Assembly: GCF_011316935.1 (NCBI RefSeq)
Contig: NZ_WLYS01000009.1
Location: forward strand, 1 to 64,000
Length of the DNA stretch: 64,000 nucleotides
Reading direction: 5' to 3'
Origin: Sphingobacterium chungjuense
GTDB lineage: Bacteria; Bacteroidota; Bacteroidia; Sphingobacteriales; Sphingobacteriaceae
The notes beneath the pieces were generated by a model. It did no database searches and was not told where the DNA came from. It saw only the letters and a list, made by a program, of their open reading frames with translations. Below are positions 19,301 to 28,262 of this stretch, piece after piece (position 1 is the first letter of the stretch; each line of letters begins with the position of its first letter). Both the position numbers and the translations under genes were made by a program.

Positions 19301-19776
19301 GGTGTAAGTCGCGTAAACTCTGTCACACTTCGATTGACCTGCGGTAATTCATTTAATTGCTTTAGTCCTACACTAGTCGAAGCGCCCGTGCGTGCAGTAT
19401 TGATACGCTGGCCAGCTGCGATTGCGACTTCTTCAATATTCCTACTACCATCGGTAAACACGGCGTTTAACACGAAAGGTTGACCTAACTGTAGGTATAC
19501 ATTTTCGTAAATGACAGGATCTTGCCCAACATACGTAACCTCGATACGATAAGGACCACCGACACGCATGTTTGCTAGATTGAAACGTCCGGCGTCATTC
19601 GCAGCACTGGAATAAGTTGTTCCAGATAGCGTGTGAACGGCACGAATGGTAGCACCTGGTGTTGCCTGTCCCGATGATCGGGTTACCATACCCGTAATAC
19701 TACTTGTTGTAACCTGCGCTTGGACAGTGCCATAGCTTGCTAGAACTAAGGCAAAGAAAGGTAAACATCTCTTCAT
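16378..19776 (-). CDS. Oar-like TonB-dependent receptor with regulatory-like N-domain (copy 1)
   Basis: An outer-membrane protein of 1132 residues: signal peptide (1-20, ending VQA), a carboxypeptidase-regulatory-like domain (about 21-110), a TonB plug (about 125-240, with PISLDAIEEISV, FTGAGINAVTRSGTN) and a large beta-barrel ending GIRYIF. This is the OmpA-related/Oar architecture, not SusC: there is no SusD partner. Substrate is unknown; relatives are linked to protein or peptide uptake and surface functions. Its N-terminal 110 residues are almost the same as those of the next gene (20146-23280), while the barrels differ strongly, showing tandem duplication followed by diversification of the exposed part. 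Confidence 0.9.
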   Translation of the reverse strand: MKRCLPFFALVLASYGTVQAQVTTSSITGMVTRSSGQATPGATIRAVHTLSGTTYSSAANDAGRFNLANMRVGGPYRIEVTYVGQDPVIYENVYLQLGQPFVLNAVFTDGSRNIEEVAIAAGQRINTARTGASTSVGLKQLNELPQVNRSVTEFTRLTPQANGNSFAGRDARYNNLQIDGANFNNGFGLSTNPLPGGNSQPISLDAIEEISVNIAPFDVTQSGFTGAGINAVTRSGTNRVEGSAYYFLQNQDLQGRRIGDVTIERIDAAKRNYGFRLGGPILKDKLFLFVNAEREEATGGNASGSNRWRASENGLAVPEENIARTTRSDLEAVRAHLINQWGWDPGRYEGYAEEARESSTKFLARVDWNIDERHKLAVRYNQVVGSSMQGANGNSGPFPRSQTGRISQNSITFENGNYAFRNVVRSLTAELNSNLNARLNNQFLATYTRIQDTRTTPSNQLFPFVDIGDGTHSNTNSPYQNYMSFGTELFSYNNDVINNNYSFINNLTLSADRHTFTFGAAFEIQNFGNSFTRMGTSYYRYASVEDFLSTGSPNEIAPIMFGLTYPYEGQDTYSRINFGLASLYAQDRWTATDQLTITYGVRAELPIYMNSLTPNPSIDAMRLVDVNGMPTNYNSGLWPKSQLLVSPRFGVNYDVFGDRSLVLRGGTGFFSGRVPFVWLTNMPTGAGVLQNTIEPGSYADVAGWIGNVRFNPDPYYHLNNVPQGAENVFISTPREGAPSSFALVDRDFKMPMVWRTSVGGDYKIPNTPVTLTGDFLYTRDINAVFQFGANRASSNTFLNYGSSGEEGDFGDNRTFYPNGVQRFNPLIGANNATVLTNTNVKGHALSATIGLNVPYFQGFSGGIFYTYSDAREVSANAGSSASSAWGGSPNINGPNDQILHPSAFAIPHRLVGNLSYRYEYANSLATTVGIVYTGSSQGRFSYVYTSFINGDGASNDLIYLPRDLNSLNFVDRVNANGQLLFTAEEQREALSLFIAENGLEKYNGGYMPRNGFLMPWLNRFDVRVLQDIYTNIGPRRHTLQLSAEVINFGNLISKSSGVQSRLNNAQFLYGNNVIPGVNNQGQPVLNTQRTPQSGIPEFNMNVINGELPTTPFQNASTLGTTWQMQLGIRYIF

Positions 19777-20145
19777 AATTTAGTTTGTAATTATTATCTA
19801 TTGCTCGTTTAGTGATAAATACCCCAATAAGTATTACCCAAATAATACCATGCAGAAGAACTATCTTTGAAAGCACTATTAAAAGTAAATATAATTTCGA
19901 CTGAAAAAATAATAATTAATAAAAGATTAAATATTAACTAAATATTAACTTTGGTTCGATTTATAAAACAATTAAAGAAACACATAAAGCATTAGAGGAA
20001 TTGCATACAAACTATAGTTTAATTCCACAATTACACAAATTTGTAGAACTTTTATTGAGCTCACACCAACAATATCAGCACCTTTTAAAACACAAAAATC
20101 CCCGAGCGATTGCTCGGGGATTTGAAAGTATCAACGATTCGACTA
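19777..20145. other. AT-rich spacer between tandem receptor genes
   Basis: About 370 AT-rich bases that hold the upstream region of receptor copy 1 and, at 20096-20123, the terminator of copy 2. The two receptor genes therefore appear to be separate transcripts. No open frame of note was seen. Confidence 0.6.
20096..20123 (-). terminator. Intrinsic terminator of receptor copy 2
   Basis: A perfect 12-base stem (AAATCCCCGAGC and its complement) with loop GATT. On the minus strand it is followed by TTTTTGTGTTTT, 22 bases after the stop of the receptor gene. Confidence 0.9.
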
Positions 20146-23100
20146 TTAGTTGAAGATATAACGAATACCGAATTGTCCTTGCCATCTTGACGCTAGGTTA
20201 GATAAGGTATACGGACGATTATCTGTTGGCGCAGAAAAAGTGTAACCACCAGCAGTTCTATTGTAACTGATCAATTGGTAAGCATCGTTCGTAATAAAGT
20301 TGCTTCTTCCCCAATCTTTATTTAATAGATTACCTACATTGAAGATATCGATAGTTAACTGTATTCTGTTTTTCGTATTTCTAAACATACCGCCAATGTC
20401 CTGTGCGATACGTAGATCAAATTGGTGCTGCCAAGGCATAGTTGCTCCGTTACGTTCTACGTACTGACCTCTCATTTTACTTAAGTACGCATCTTGATCG
20501 ATGTAAGCATTTAATGCTTCCCACTGTTGTGCAGGTGTTGCAGTTACTTGACCACTACTATTACTGATAGGAAGCAAGTTGATCTCTGCAGCGCTATTTG
20601 GCACGTACAACAAATCATTACTGTTACCGCCATCACCATTCACATCACCATTATACAAGTAAGTAAATGGACTTCCTGATCTTCCAGCGTAAAAGATATT
20701 GATTGATGTTGCGAACAGATTATCACGCCCATAATTTACGGTATAACCAGCATTACCTACTAAGCGATGACGCAAATCAAAGTTTGAGTTTGCCAATGGT
20801 GGGTTGTTTGGATTATCCACCATTTGAACAAATTGCCAGTTAGAAAAAGCTGTACTGCTCGCGCCATCGTTTACTGATCTAGCACGTCCATAAGTATAGG
20901 CAAACATCGCATTAAAGCCATTACTGAAATTCTTTTGTAATTGACCTGTCAAACTATAAGTATACCCCTTATTAGTATTGTCAATCAAGATTACATTAGT
21001 AAAATCATCCGTATTAACTCGACGTCCTCCATATGATGGTCTCTGATCAGCTCCACCAGAAAGACCTGGTGCAATAGGCGCTACAGATTCGGACACATTC
21101 AAGTTAGAATAGACAATATTGTTAATGGTTTTAGAGTAAATACCTTCTACCGTAGCCACGATGCCATATGGCAATGTAAAATCTGCTGCCAAATTAAAAC
21201 GAGCTACTTGAGGGATTTTAAAGTCCTCTGAAATTAAGTTGACCTCAGCAGTAGATCTGCTTGGCCCAAGGTCTTGTAAGTTTTCTGTAGTTGGAACAAA
21301 ACCTCTACCACCATTAATAGTAGCAGCCGTATTGGCAAAAACGCTACCGAACATTAAGCCATCATTAGAAAACTGATTAGACAACCACACAAATGGTACA
21401 CGTCCTGTAAAAATACCGGCACCACCACGGAGGATAATAGAACGATCGCCCATCGCATCATAGTTAAATCCAACACGTGGCGCAAATAACACTTTGCCAC
21501 TAGGCGTTCTATCCGTACGATAACCTGGGAAAGATGCTTCGATAGCATTATTTCTTCCCGGTTTATCACCGATAATTGGCACATCCACACGAAGACCATA
21601 AGTTAACTTCAAGTTTTGCGCAACTTCAGATTCACCCTGTGCATAAAGAGCTAACTGTGCAGCCGAGAAACTAGCTGCAGGAGCATTATCTCCTTCAACT
21701 TTAGAATAAGTAGCTTCAAATTGAGAAGGACGATTTGCTAAGTAATCATTTAGATTATTAAACTGCCAGTATCCATTAGCATTATTGATAAAAACATTTT
21801 CAAAGGTAAAAAACTCATTATGCGTTCCGAAAGTGAAGGTAGTATTACCAACATTCCATTTCACATTGTTCGTAAACTCAAAAATATTTTGATTAAGTGA
21901 GTTTGCGGCCGAACTGCGTTGTGTACCAAGATCGGCTGTGTTTCCAGAAACGCCGTCTATATTACGAATGGTGATTTGCGGGAAGAGATTTCCTGCAATG
22001 TCACGGCTATCTCTGATAGCCGTATACCCAACAATTAGATTATTCGACCATTGATTATTAAAATTACTACGTAATTCCGCAACTAGCCCGTGTTGTTTAT
22101 TAGCAAAACGGTATGCGTTATTTCCAAATCTAAAAGATGATGCACTTCTACTAATGTTGTCGTCAAAGGCGTCAATAAAATTGTATCTCGCAGAAAGTTG
22201 GTGTTTTGAATTAATATTCCAATCCAACTTAGTAAAGATCTTATTGTTTTGGGTCTCTGTATCTTGTGGACCATAAGATCCTACGTCATATCCGTAGGTA
22301 TCTAAAGTATGTTGAGCAATTCTTTCCGCTGTCTCTAACGATATTGCTGAACCTGCTTCGCCAGCATTGTTAAACAAAGGGGCAGTCCGTCTGCCCATTT
22401 CACCGTTAACAAAAAAGAATAACTTATCTTTTACAATAGGGCCACCTACACGGAAACCGAATTGATTATCGCTGAAATTTGTTGATTTCAACCTTGTTTG
22501 AACATCCTTTCCAATCGTATTTTGGTTACGACCGAAGAAGTATACAGATCCTTCTACCGTATTTGTTCCTGATCTTGTAACTGCATTTACGCCACCACCA
22601 GTGAAATTACCTTGCGTAACGTCATAAGGAGCTAACACAACTTGAATCTCTTGAATTGCATCTAGAGAAATCGGCTGTGTACTAGCTTGACCACCAGGTG
22701 TACCTGAACCAGATAATCCAAATACATCATTATTAACAGCACCATCAATAGTGATGTTATTATAACGGTTATTTGCTCCACCAAAAGAGTTACCGTTTGC
22801 TTGCGGCGTCAATCTGGTAAAATCTTGTAAACTACGACTCAACGTCGGCATGCTTTCTAACTGTCTTTTTGAAACAGTAGTTGATGCGCCTGTTCTTAAT
22901 CCACGAGTTTGACCTGTTCCTGTTACTGCGATAGCTTCCAAAGCTCTAGCAGAATCACCAAACACCGCGTTTAATACGAAAGGTTGACCTAATTGTAGGT
23001 ATACATTTTCGTAAACAACTGGATCTTGCCCTACATAAGTAACCTCGATAAGGTAAGGACCACCAACACGCATGTTGGCTAAGTTGAAACGTCCAGCGTC

Positions 23101-23280
23101 GTTGGCAGCGCTGGAATAAGTAGTACCAGTTGGCGTGTGAACGGCACGAATGGTAGCACCTGGTGTTGCCTGCCCCGATGATTGTGTTACAATCCCCGTA
23201 ACACTACTCGTCGTGACCTGCGCTTGGATAGTACCATAGCTAGCTAGGACTAACGCAAAGAAAAGTAAAGATCTCTTCAT
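20146..23280 (-). CDS. Oar-like TonB-dependent receptor with regulatory-like N-domain (copy 2)
   Basis: The ATG at 23280 is chosen over the frame's first Met because it begins the same signal peptide as copy 1 (MKRSLLFFALVLASYGTIQA) and sits behind a well-formed promoter. The protein is 1044 residues: signal peptide, regulatory-like beta-sandwich (about 21-110), plug (with TGQTRGLRTGASTTVSK, PISLDAIQEIQVV, FTGGGVNAVTRSGTN) and a beta-barrel ending FGIRYIFN. It is a paralogue of copy 1. The signal peptide and beta-sandwich are nearly identical in both, down to long stretches of DNA. No SusD partner adjoins. The substrate is unknown. Confidence 0.9.
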   Translation of the reverse strand: MKRSLLFFALVLASYGTIQAQVTTSSVTGIVTQSSGQATPGATIRAVHTPTGTTYSSAANDAGRFNLANMRVGGPYLIEVTYVGQDPVVYENVYLQLGQPFVLNAVFGDSARALEAIAVTGTGQTRGLRTGASTTVSKRQLESMPTLSRSLQDFTRLTPQANGNSFGGANNRYNNITIDGAVNNDVFGLSGSGTPGGQASTQPISLDAIQEIQVVLAPYDVTQGNFTGGGVNAVTRSGTNTVEGSVYFFGRNQNTIGKDVQTRLKSTNFSDNQFGFRVGGPIVKDKLFFFVNGEMGRRTAPLFNNAGEAGSAISLETAERIAQHTLDTYGYDVGSYGPQDTETQNNKIFTKLDWNINSKHQLSARYNFIDAFDDNISRSASSFRFGNNAYRFANKQHGLVAELRSNFNNQWSNNLIVGYTAIRDSRDIAGNLFPQITIRNIDGVSGNTADLGTQRSSAANSLNQNIFEFTNNVKWNVGNTTFTFGTHNEFFTFENVFINNANGYWQFNNLNDYLANRPSQFEATYSKVEGDNAPAASFSAAQLALYAQGESEVAQNLKLTYGLRVDVPIIGDKPGRNNAIEASFPGYRTDRTPSGKVLFAPRVGFNYDAMGDRSIILRGGAGIFTGRVPFVWLSNQFSNDGLMFGSVFANTAATINGGRGFVPTTENLQDLGPSRSTAEVNLISEDFKIPQVARFNLAADFTLPYGIVATVEGIYSKTINNIVYSNLNVSESVAPIAPGLSGGADQRPSYGGRRVNTDDFTNVILIDNTNKGYTYSLTGQLQKNFSNGFNAMFAYTYGRARSVNDGASSTAFSNWQFVQMVDNPNNPPLANSNFDLRHRLVGNAGYTVNYGRDNLFATSINIFYAGRSGSPFTYLYNGDVNGDGGNSNDLLYVPNSAAEINLLPISNSSGQVTATPAQQWEALNAYIDQDAYLSKMRGQYVERNGATMPWQHQFDLRIAQDIGGMFRNTKNRIQLTIDIFNVGNLLNKDWGRSNFITNDAYQLISYNRTAGGYTFSAPTDNRPYTLSNLASRWQGQFGIRYIFN

Positions 23281-23310
23281 AAGTTGTTGTTTGATAAAAT
23301 AAATGCACCG

Positions 23311-23341
23311 CAAAATTAAGAAGAGAGAGCAGTATATCAAC
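23311..23341 (-). promoter_or_regulatory. Bacteroidota promoter for receptor copy 2
   Basis: On the minus strand GTTG (23341-23338, one mismatch to TTTG) is followed by a 19-base spacer and the exact -7 box TAATTTTG (23318-23311). The start codon at 23280 lies 30 bases downstream, supporting that start. Confidence 0.7.
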
Positions 23342-23522
23342 GGCTTAACATAAACTTAATGTTAGATTTATACTATCCTTACATGTGGATAAGTACGTTT
23401 TGAAAATTGGATGACTTCAATTTGGAAATATTCACAACAACTCAATCCAAAATGTTAAAGATATGTTAAAATAATACCGATCAAATTATCAATATGGAAA
23501 AAGTGACTTTTTAAAAATGTGG
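23342..23522. other. AT-rich spacer
   Basis: Nothing coding was seen between the receptor copy 2 promoter and the mutS2 terminator. The stretch is A-rich. Confidence 0.5.
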
Positions 23523-23552
23523 AAAAAAAAATGGCGATACTATCGCATCGCC
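23523..23552 (-). terminator. Intrinsic terminator after mutS2
   Basis: On the minus strand the hairpin GGCGAT...ATCGCC is followed by a run of T (plus-strand A at 23523-23531), 50 bases after the mutS2 stop. Confidence 0.75.
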
Positions 23553-23601
23553 TGTAATTTATAGTGAGTCTAAAGAACTCTATTGTACGTACTTATGCGG
23601 T

Positions 23602-25986
23602 TTATTTGATATAGGCATAGGTAATTCCATCTCCGCCTCGATCTGCATGTTCGTCCTCAAAATGAGAGATATGGCTGTATTTGCGTAAATATTCACGTAC
23701 AAACTTTCTTAAAATACCATCACCTTTGCCATGTACGATCTTCAAAGATGGGTATCCAATCATCACGGCGCGATCCAATACTAACTCCAGCTGATTCATC
23801 GCATCGTCGGTACGCATGCCACGAATATCCAGCTCCGGACTAAAATCTGCCGCATCACCTGTAGATACCGAACCAATCCGCTTCACCGCTTTTTTCTTCT
23901 CCTTGCCTTGTAACTTCTCCACCTTAGCAGGTTTCACTACCGTGCGGAGCTCTCCTAAAGCTAGGATCAAGTTTTTGTTTTTAGCAATCTCTATAATTTG
24001 TGCTTCATTGCCAGAATCAAGTAAACGTACCCAATCTCCTACTTGAAGATCCTGATCAACTAGTGCATCTGATTTTGCTACTACTTTCTTAACAGGAGCT
24101 TTAGCTGGGCTGTGCTTATCAATAGCTTGATGTAAGGTAGATCGTATTTCTCGTGTTTTCTCCTTATCTGCTTGTACCGATTTGATCTCAGCGATCGTAT
24201 TTTCGACCAGTTTATTGGCGTCTTTCAGGATCTGCCGTGCTTCCTCTTTTGCCTGCTTGAGCAGTTCTCTCCTATTCGTATCCACATAGTCACGCAGCTC
24301 TTCGTATTCTTGCTGCTTGATCAACAGCTCCTTCTCGCGTTTCAGAATGGCCGCTTTGGTATCGACAATTTCCTTTTTATCGCGCTCCAGATTAACCAAT
24401 AGCGATTCCACATTTTGCTGGTGTTCCCCAATCTTCGTTTTCGCCAAGCGAACGACCTCCTTGGGCAACCCAATATTCTGGGCAATTTCCAAGGCATACG
24501 AACTTCCCGGCTTGCCAATCTGCAAAATATACAAAGGCTTCATCGCCGCATTATCAAACAGCATGGAAGCATTTTCTAATCCGGCGGTATCGCTCGCGAA
24601 CACTTTGAGATTCGAATAGTGTGTGGTAATGACGCCGCGCACATTTTTGTTATTCAGCACTTCTAGAACAGCTTCCGCAATTGGGCCACCAAATTGTGGA
24701 TCGGTACCCGTACCAAATTCATCGATCAGCACCAAAGTACGTGCATTTGCAAACTGCGTAAAATGCTTCATCTTCGACAAGTGCGCGCTATAGGTACTCA
24801 AGTCGCTTTCGATCGATTGATCATCACCAATATCGGCAAATATTTGCTTGAAAACCCCCATTTTGGAGTTGCCATCGGCTGGGATCAACAAGCCAGATTG
24901 AAACATCAATTGCAATAGACCGACAGTCTTCATGCAGACGGATTTACCACCAGCATTCGGACCAGAAACTAAGATCACGCGATCTTGCTCGTCCATCTTG
25001 ATATTTAAAGGCACAATCGTATGCGTACCTTCCGCCTTGGCATTCAAGAACAATAAAGGATGGCGTGCATTCACCAGATGAATTTCGGCTGTCTTCAGAA
25101 TCTCCGGCAAAGCCGCTTCGATATCAATCGCAAACAAAGCTTTGGCACGTACAAAATCCAGCTTCGTGAGTAAACCATGGTAGGATTGCAATAGCGGAAT
25201 ATGCGGACGCAATGAATTGGTCAGCTCCGTCAAAATACGAATGATTTCACGACGACGCGCAAACTCCAAATCCCTTACCTTGTTATTCAAGTGAAATACT
25301 TCTTCGGGCTCTATATAAGCCGTTTGTCCCGTAGCCGATTCATCATGAATCAAACCTTTCAGCTTACGCTTATTCTCCGCTAAAATAGGAATACACAGCC
25401 TCCCATCGCGGATGGTTAGATTACCATCGGCCGTCCATCCATTGTTCTGTGCCGTCTTAAACACGGTCTCCAAACGCTTGCGCGCTTCCTGCTCGCTTTT
25501 CTGAATCTGCTGACTCACATCCAACAAGAATCTGGAGGCATTCTCCTTCATTTTACCACGATCATCGATAACTTGCTCTATCGAGCGCACGATGCTATTT
25601 TCAATCGTCAGATGCTCGAATAACATATCGAGATGCGCATACTGCCCTTCCCGCTCTTTGAAATAGCGGATCAGCGCAAAAACCGTACGAAGTGATAATA
25701 GGACGCGGTGAAACTCCTCCTCTAACAAAAAAGTACCTTCCACGCGTGCTTTTTCCACCAAAGGGCGAATCGGATACAAGTGGTCGATCGGCAACGGATC
25801 GTCCGTTTGCAATAAAGTTTTAAACTCTGCGGTCTGATTTAAAAACTTTTGGATTTGTTCTGGATTGACCTGAGGTTGAATCTTAGTCACCAAGTCACGC
25901 GCTGGTTCACTCAAGCATTTCTGCCTAACCAACTCTTTGATCTCAAGAAAACCCAGCTTATCAGCTGCATTAAGAGGATATATCAT
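23602..25986 (-). CDS. mutS2: MutS2 family DNA-structure/ribosome-associated ATPase
   Basis: The 794-residue protein has an N-terminal helical core, a MutS-type ATPase with Walker A GPNAGGKS (about residues 339-346) and Walker B TLVLIDEFGTGTDP, and the TTHYSNLK switch. A long coiled coil (about 515-640) and a C-terminal Smr endonuclease domain follow (about 715-794, LDIRGMRTDDAM and IVHGKGDGILR). It lacks the MutS1 mismatch-recognition domain. Family members suppress recombination or rescue collided ribosomes. The DUF4296 lipoprotein gene ends 22 bases upstream in the same direction. Confidence 0.95.
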   Translation of the reverse strand: MIYPLNAADKLGFLEIKELVRQKCLSEPARDLVTKIQPQVNPEQIQKFLNQTAEFKTLLQTDDPLPIDHLYPIRPLVEKARVEGTFLLEEEFHRVLLSLRTVFALIRYFKEREGQYAHLDMLFEHLTIENSIVRSIEQVIDDRGKMKENASRFLLDVSQQIQKSEQEARKRLETVFKTAQNNGWTADGNLTIRDGRLCIPILAENKRKLKGLIHDESATGQTAYIEPEEVFHLNNKVRDLEFARRREIIRILTELTNSLRPHIPLLQSYHGLLTKLDFVRAKALFAIDIEAALPEILKTAEIHLVNARHPLLFLNAKAEGTHTIVPLNIKMDEQDRVILVSGPNAGGKSVCMKTVGLLQLMFQSGLLIPADGNSKMGVFKQIFADIGDDQSIESDLSTYSAHLSKMKHFTQFANARTLVLIDEFGTGTDPQFGGPIAEAVLEVLNNKNVRGVITTHYSNLKVFASDTAGLENASMLFDNAAMKPLYILQIGKPGSSYALEIAQNIGLPKEVVRLAKTKIGEHQQNVESLLVNLERDKKEIVDTKAAILKREKELLIKQQEYEELRDYVDTNRRELLKQAKEEARQILKDANKLVENTIAEIKSVQADKEKTREIRSTLHQAIDKHSPAKAPVKKVVAKSDALVDQDLQVGDWVRLLDSGNEAQIIEIAKNKNLILALGELRTVVKPAKVEKLQGKEKKKAVKRIGSVSTGDAADFSPELDIRGMRTDDAMNQLELVLDRAVMIGYPSLKIVHGKGDGILRKFVREYLRKYSHISHFEDEHADRGGDGITYAYIK

Positions 25987-26008
25987 AGATAATAATGCTC
26001 AATATAAT

Positions 26009-26614
26009 TTAGCGCGCTTCTGTTGGTTCAACAGGCTGGTTTTCCACTTTAACCGAATCTGCTTGGATTGGCTTCGGAGCAACAAGTGGTATTAGCTCTG
26101 TACGTCGCCATAGATATCCCAAACCACTTGGTCGGTATACGCTCTCTTTGTAACCTTCATAGTCGAAACGAAAATTCGAATCTGGATAGAAAGTCCAGAG
26201 ATTCTGTTTTATGTCCAACAAACGCTGATAGTAAGCTACGCGATTCAAACTATCCCGCTCTACGGCATAACGCAAAGAATCGGCACGGTTGAAATCTCGC
26301 TCGGCATCTGACAATTGTTTCTGGATATTCGTGTAAATTTTCTCCGTCAGTACCGGATCCGCATAATAATAATCCAGATTGTGCTCGAAAGCGACCGAAT
26401 CAAGACCATAACGTGATAGCAACTGCCTGTAGAGCGTATCGATCACCTTTTGCGAACTATCAATCGGCAATGTCTGCAGGTATCCGTCCAGCATATGCAC
26501 ATCCGTAAGCAATTTAGTCACTTGATCTTCCTTCAATATTCCTTCTGGCCTTTTCTCTAAACAGGAGGCCAATAGTAAAATCAGTGGAATCAACACAAAG
26601 AATGAAGCACGCAT
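26009..26614 (-). CDS. DUF4296-type lipoprotein
   Basis: The 201-residue lipoprotein has a short leader with lipobox LLASC (Cys at residue 18). The segment ILKEDQVTKLLTDVHMLDGYL and the spaced YGLDSVAFEHNLDYYYADP are typical of the DUF4296 domain (about 25-110), found widely in Bacteroidota and of unknown function. A helical stretch with a charged heptad pattern (about 105-140) follows. It probably shares a transcript with mutS2, 22 bases downstream. A perfect -7 box on the minus strand (26636-26629) lies 14 bases before its ATG. Confidence 0.8.
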   Translation of the reverse strand: MRASFFVLIPLILLLASCLEKRPEGILKEDQVTKLLTDVHMLDGYLQTLPIDSSQKVIDTLYRQLLSRYGLDSVAFEHNLDYYYADPVLTEKIYTNIQKQLSDAERDFNRADSLRYAVERDSLNRVAYYQRLLDIKQNLWTFYPDSNFRFDYEGYKESVYRPSGLGYLWRRTELIPLVAPKPIQADSVKVENQPVEPTEAR

Positions 26615-26618
26615 TTTG

Positions 26619-26636
26619 TAAATTTGTACAAATTTA
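26619..26636. promoter_or_regulatory. Palindrome carrying two divergent -7 boxes
   Basis: The 18-base perfect palindrome TAAATTTGTACAAATTTA contains the exact -7 consensus TAAATTTG on both strands: plus at 26619-26626 toward yggS, minus at 26636-26629 toward the DUF4296 gene. It overlaps the space between the divergent starts. Confidence 0.55.
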
Positions 26637-26689
26637 GCAATTCGGGTCGATAATGCCTACGTTATCACCCGTTAATAAATGCAAAGAAG

Positions 26690-27385
26690 ATGAGTATACG
26701 TAACAATATAGAAGGTTTACAACAGGAACTACAGGCACACGAAGTGACTTTGATAGCCGTATCTAAAACAAAGTCGAACGAAGACATTCTGGAAGCTTAT
26801 GAAGCCGGACAGCGACTGTTTGGTGAGAATATGGTGCAGGAATTAGTCGCGAAGCAAGAAGCCTTACCAAAGGATATTGAGTGGCACTTGATCGGACATT
26901 TACAATCCAACAAGGTCAAGTATATCGCACCATTTATCGTTATGATCCAATCGGTTGACTCACTCAACCTCTTGAAAGAGATCAATAAGTATGGGGCAAA
27001 GAATAATCGTGTGATCGATTGTTTATTGCAAGTGCATATCGCTGATGAAGAAGCGAAGTTTGGCTTCGATCACGCGGAGCTGATCGAAGTATTGCGCGAT
27101 GAGGCATTGAGCGATTTGAAAAATATTCGCATCCGCGGACTGATGGGCATCGCGACCAATACAGACAACGAAAAACACATCAAGGAAGAGTTTTACGAAC
27201 TAAAAATGCTTTTTGATGGCATCAAAGTTAGTTTCTTTCGTAAAGAAGATTCTTTCGATACGCTCTCCATGGGCATGTCATCGGATTACACCATTGCGAT
27301 CGAGCAAGGAAGCACGATGATTCGCGTCGGCAGCACGGTGTTCGGCAAGCGCGTGATCAAACATTTTAAAGCCTCAGAGGGTTAG
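26690..27385 (+). CDS. yggS: YggS/PROSC-family pyridoxal-phosphate homeostasis protein
   Basis: A 231-residue single-domain TIM-barrel PLP-binding protein of the alanine-racemase N-domain fold. The PLP lysine is in LIAVSKTKS (K26). HLIGHLQSNKVKYI and IRGLMGIAT are family signatures, and the C-terminal SMGMSSDYTIAIEQGSTMIRVG binds phosphate. It has no racemase C-domain, so it is a PLP carrier and vitamin B6 homeostasis protein rather than a racemase. It is divergent from the DUF4296 gene; the lipoprotein at 27427 follows in the same direction. Confidence 0.96.
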   Translation: MSIRNNIEGLQQELQAHEVTLIAVSKTKSNEDILEAYEAGQRLFGENMVQELVAKQEALPKDIEWHLIGHLQSNKVKYIAPFIVMIQSVDSLNLLKEINKYGAKNNRVIDCLLQVHIADEEAKFGFDHAELIEVLRDEALSDLKNIRIRGLMGIATNTDNEKHIKEEFYELKMLFDGIKVSFFRKEDSFDTLSMGMSSDYTIAIEQGSTMIRVGSTVFGKRVIKHFKASEG

Positions 27386-27426
27386 AAACGGTATACGCTT
27401 TCTGCGTTTCACCAAATGTATATGCT

Positions 27427-28248
27427 ATGATTCACCATTTTGTACTATTTCTTGCCGCTACGATGATGACTTTCACTGCTTGCCAATCTCCTACTGGACA
27501 AAGGCAAACGGAACAATCGGACACGACCCGATCACTAGATACAGCCGCGTATCGCACGACGGAGTATTTTCAAACGAGTCCGTACTATCAATCTCGTGGT
27601 GATCAGTACGATACGGCGTATTTTCGGGCAAGCTATCCGACTTCTGATGATACGCTGTTTAATGCCTTGATCATGCAGTCGATGGCGGTCAAAAACAGAG
27701 CTGATCTAGAGCAGATGGGAGAATCTTTCTTAGCAGATTATGATAGTTATGTAGAAGAAGCGCAGCAGCCAGAACTCACCCATGCTTGGTTTCAAGATAT
27801 TCGTGGTCGCGTGATGCTATACACGCCCACCCTGTTGGTGATTAGTAAAACATTGATCGAATATACGGGCGGAGCGCATGGTAACTTTGCGGAACTGTAT
27901 GATAATTATGATCTACAAACAGGAAAACCTTTAACGCTAAGTGATATTGTGACAGCAGAGCGTCATCAGGAGTTTATTGCGCTAGCAGAAGCACGTTTTC
28001 GCCAAGTGGAAGGCCTGGCACCGGATGCGCCACTCACCGATCACTATTTTTTCGATGAAGGCGTATTTGCGCTGCCCGACAATTTTGCGTTCGACAAGGA
28101 AGCTTTAGCCTTTCAGTACAACCCTTATGAGATCAAGGCTTATGCAGAAGGTGTCACGCAATTTCACATTCCGTACGATCAGTTGAAAGATTTGCTGACG
28201 GATAAAGCACAGAAATTCATTCAGGATATAAAAGTAACACACCCCTAA
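27427..28248 (+). CDS. DUF3298/RsiV-like lipoprotein
   Basis: The 273-residue protein has a lipoprotein leader (lipobox TFTAC, Cys about residue 19) followed by a Ser/Thr/Gln-rich linker. A DUF4163-like part (about 45-140) and a DUF3298 part (about 140-265; YTGGAHGNFAELYDNYDLQTGKP, LSDIVTAE) are recognisable, the same fold as the extracellular domain of the anti-sigma factor RsiV, known to bind lysozyme. No sigma factor is nearby, so a sensing role is unproven. It sits 41 bases after yggS and 14 bases before aspartate kinase, likely in one transcript. Confidence 0.8.
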   Translation: MIHHFVLFLAATMMTFTACQSPTGQRQTEQSDTTRSLDTAAYRTTEYFQTSPYYQSRGDQYDTAYFRASYPTSDDTLFNALIMQSMAVKNRADLEQMGESFLADYDSYVEEAQQPELTHAWFQDIRGRVMLYTPTLLVISKTLIEYTGGAHGNFAELYDNYDLQTGKPLTLSDIVTAERHQEFIALAEARFRQVEGLAPDAPLTDHYFFDEGVFALPDNFAFDKEALAFQYNPYEIKAYAEGVTQFHIPYDQLKDLLTDKAQKFIQDIKVTHP

Positions 28249-28262
28249 TTCTTTCAAGATTC

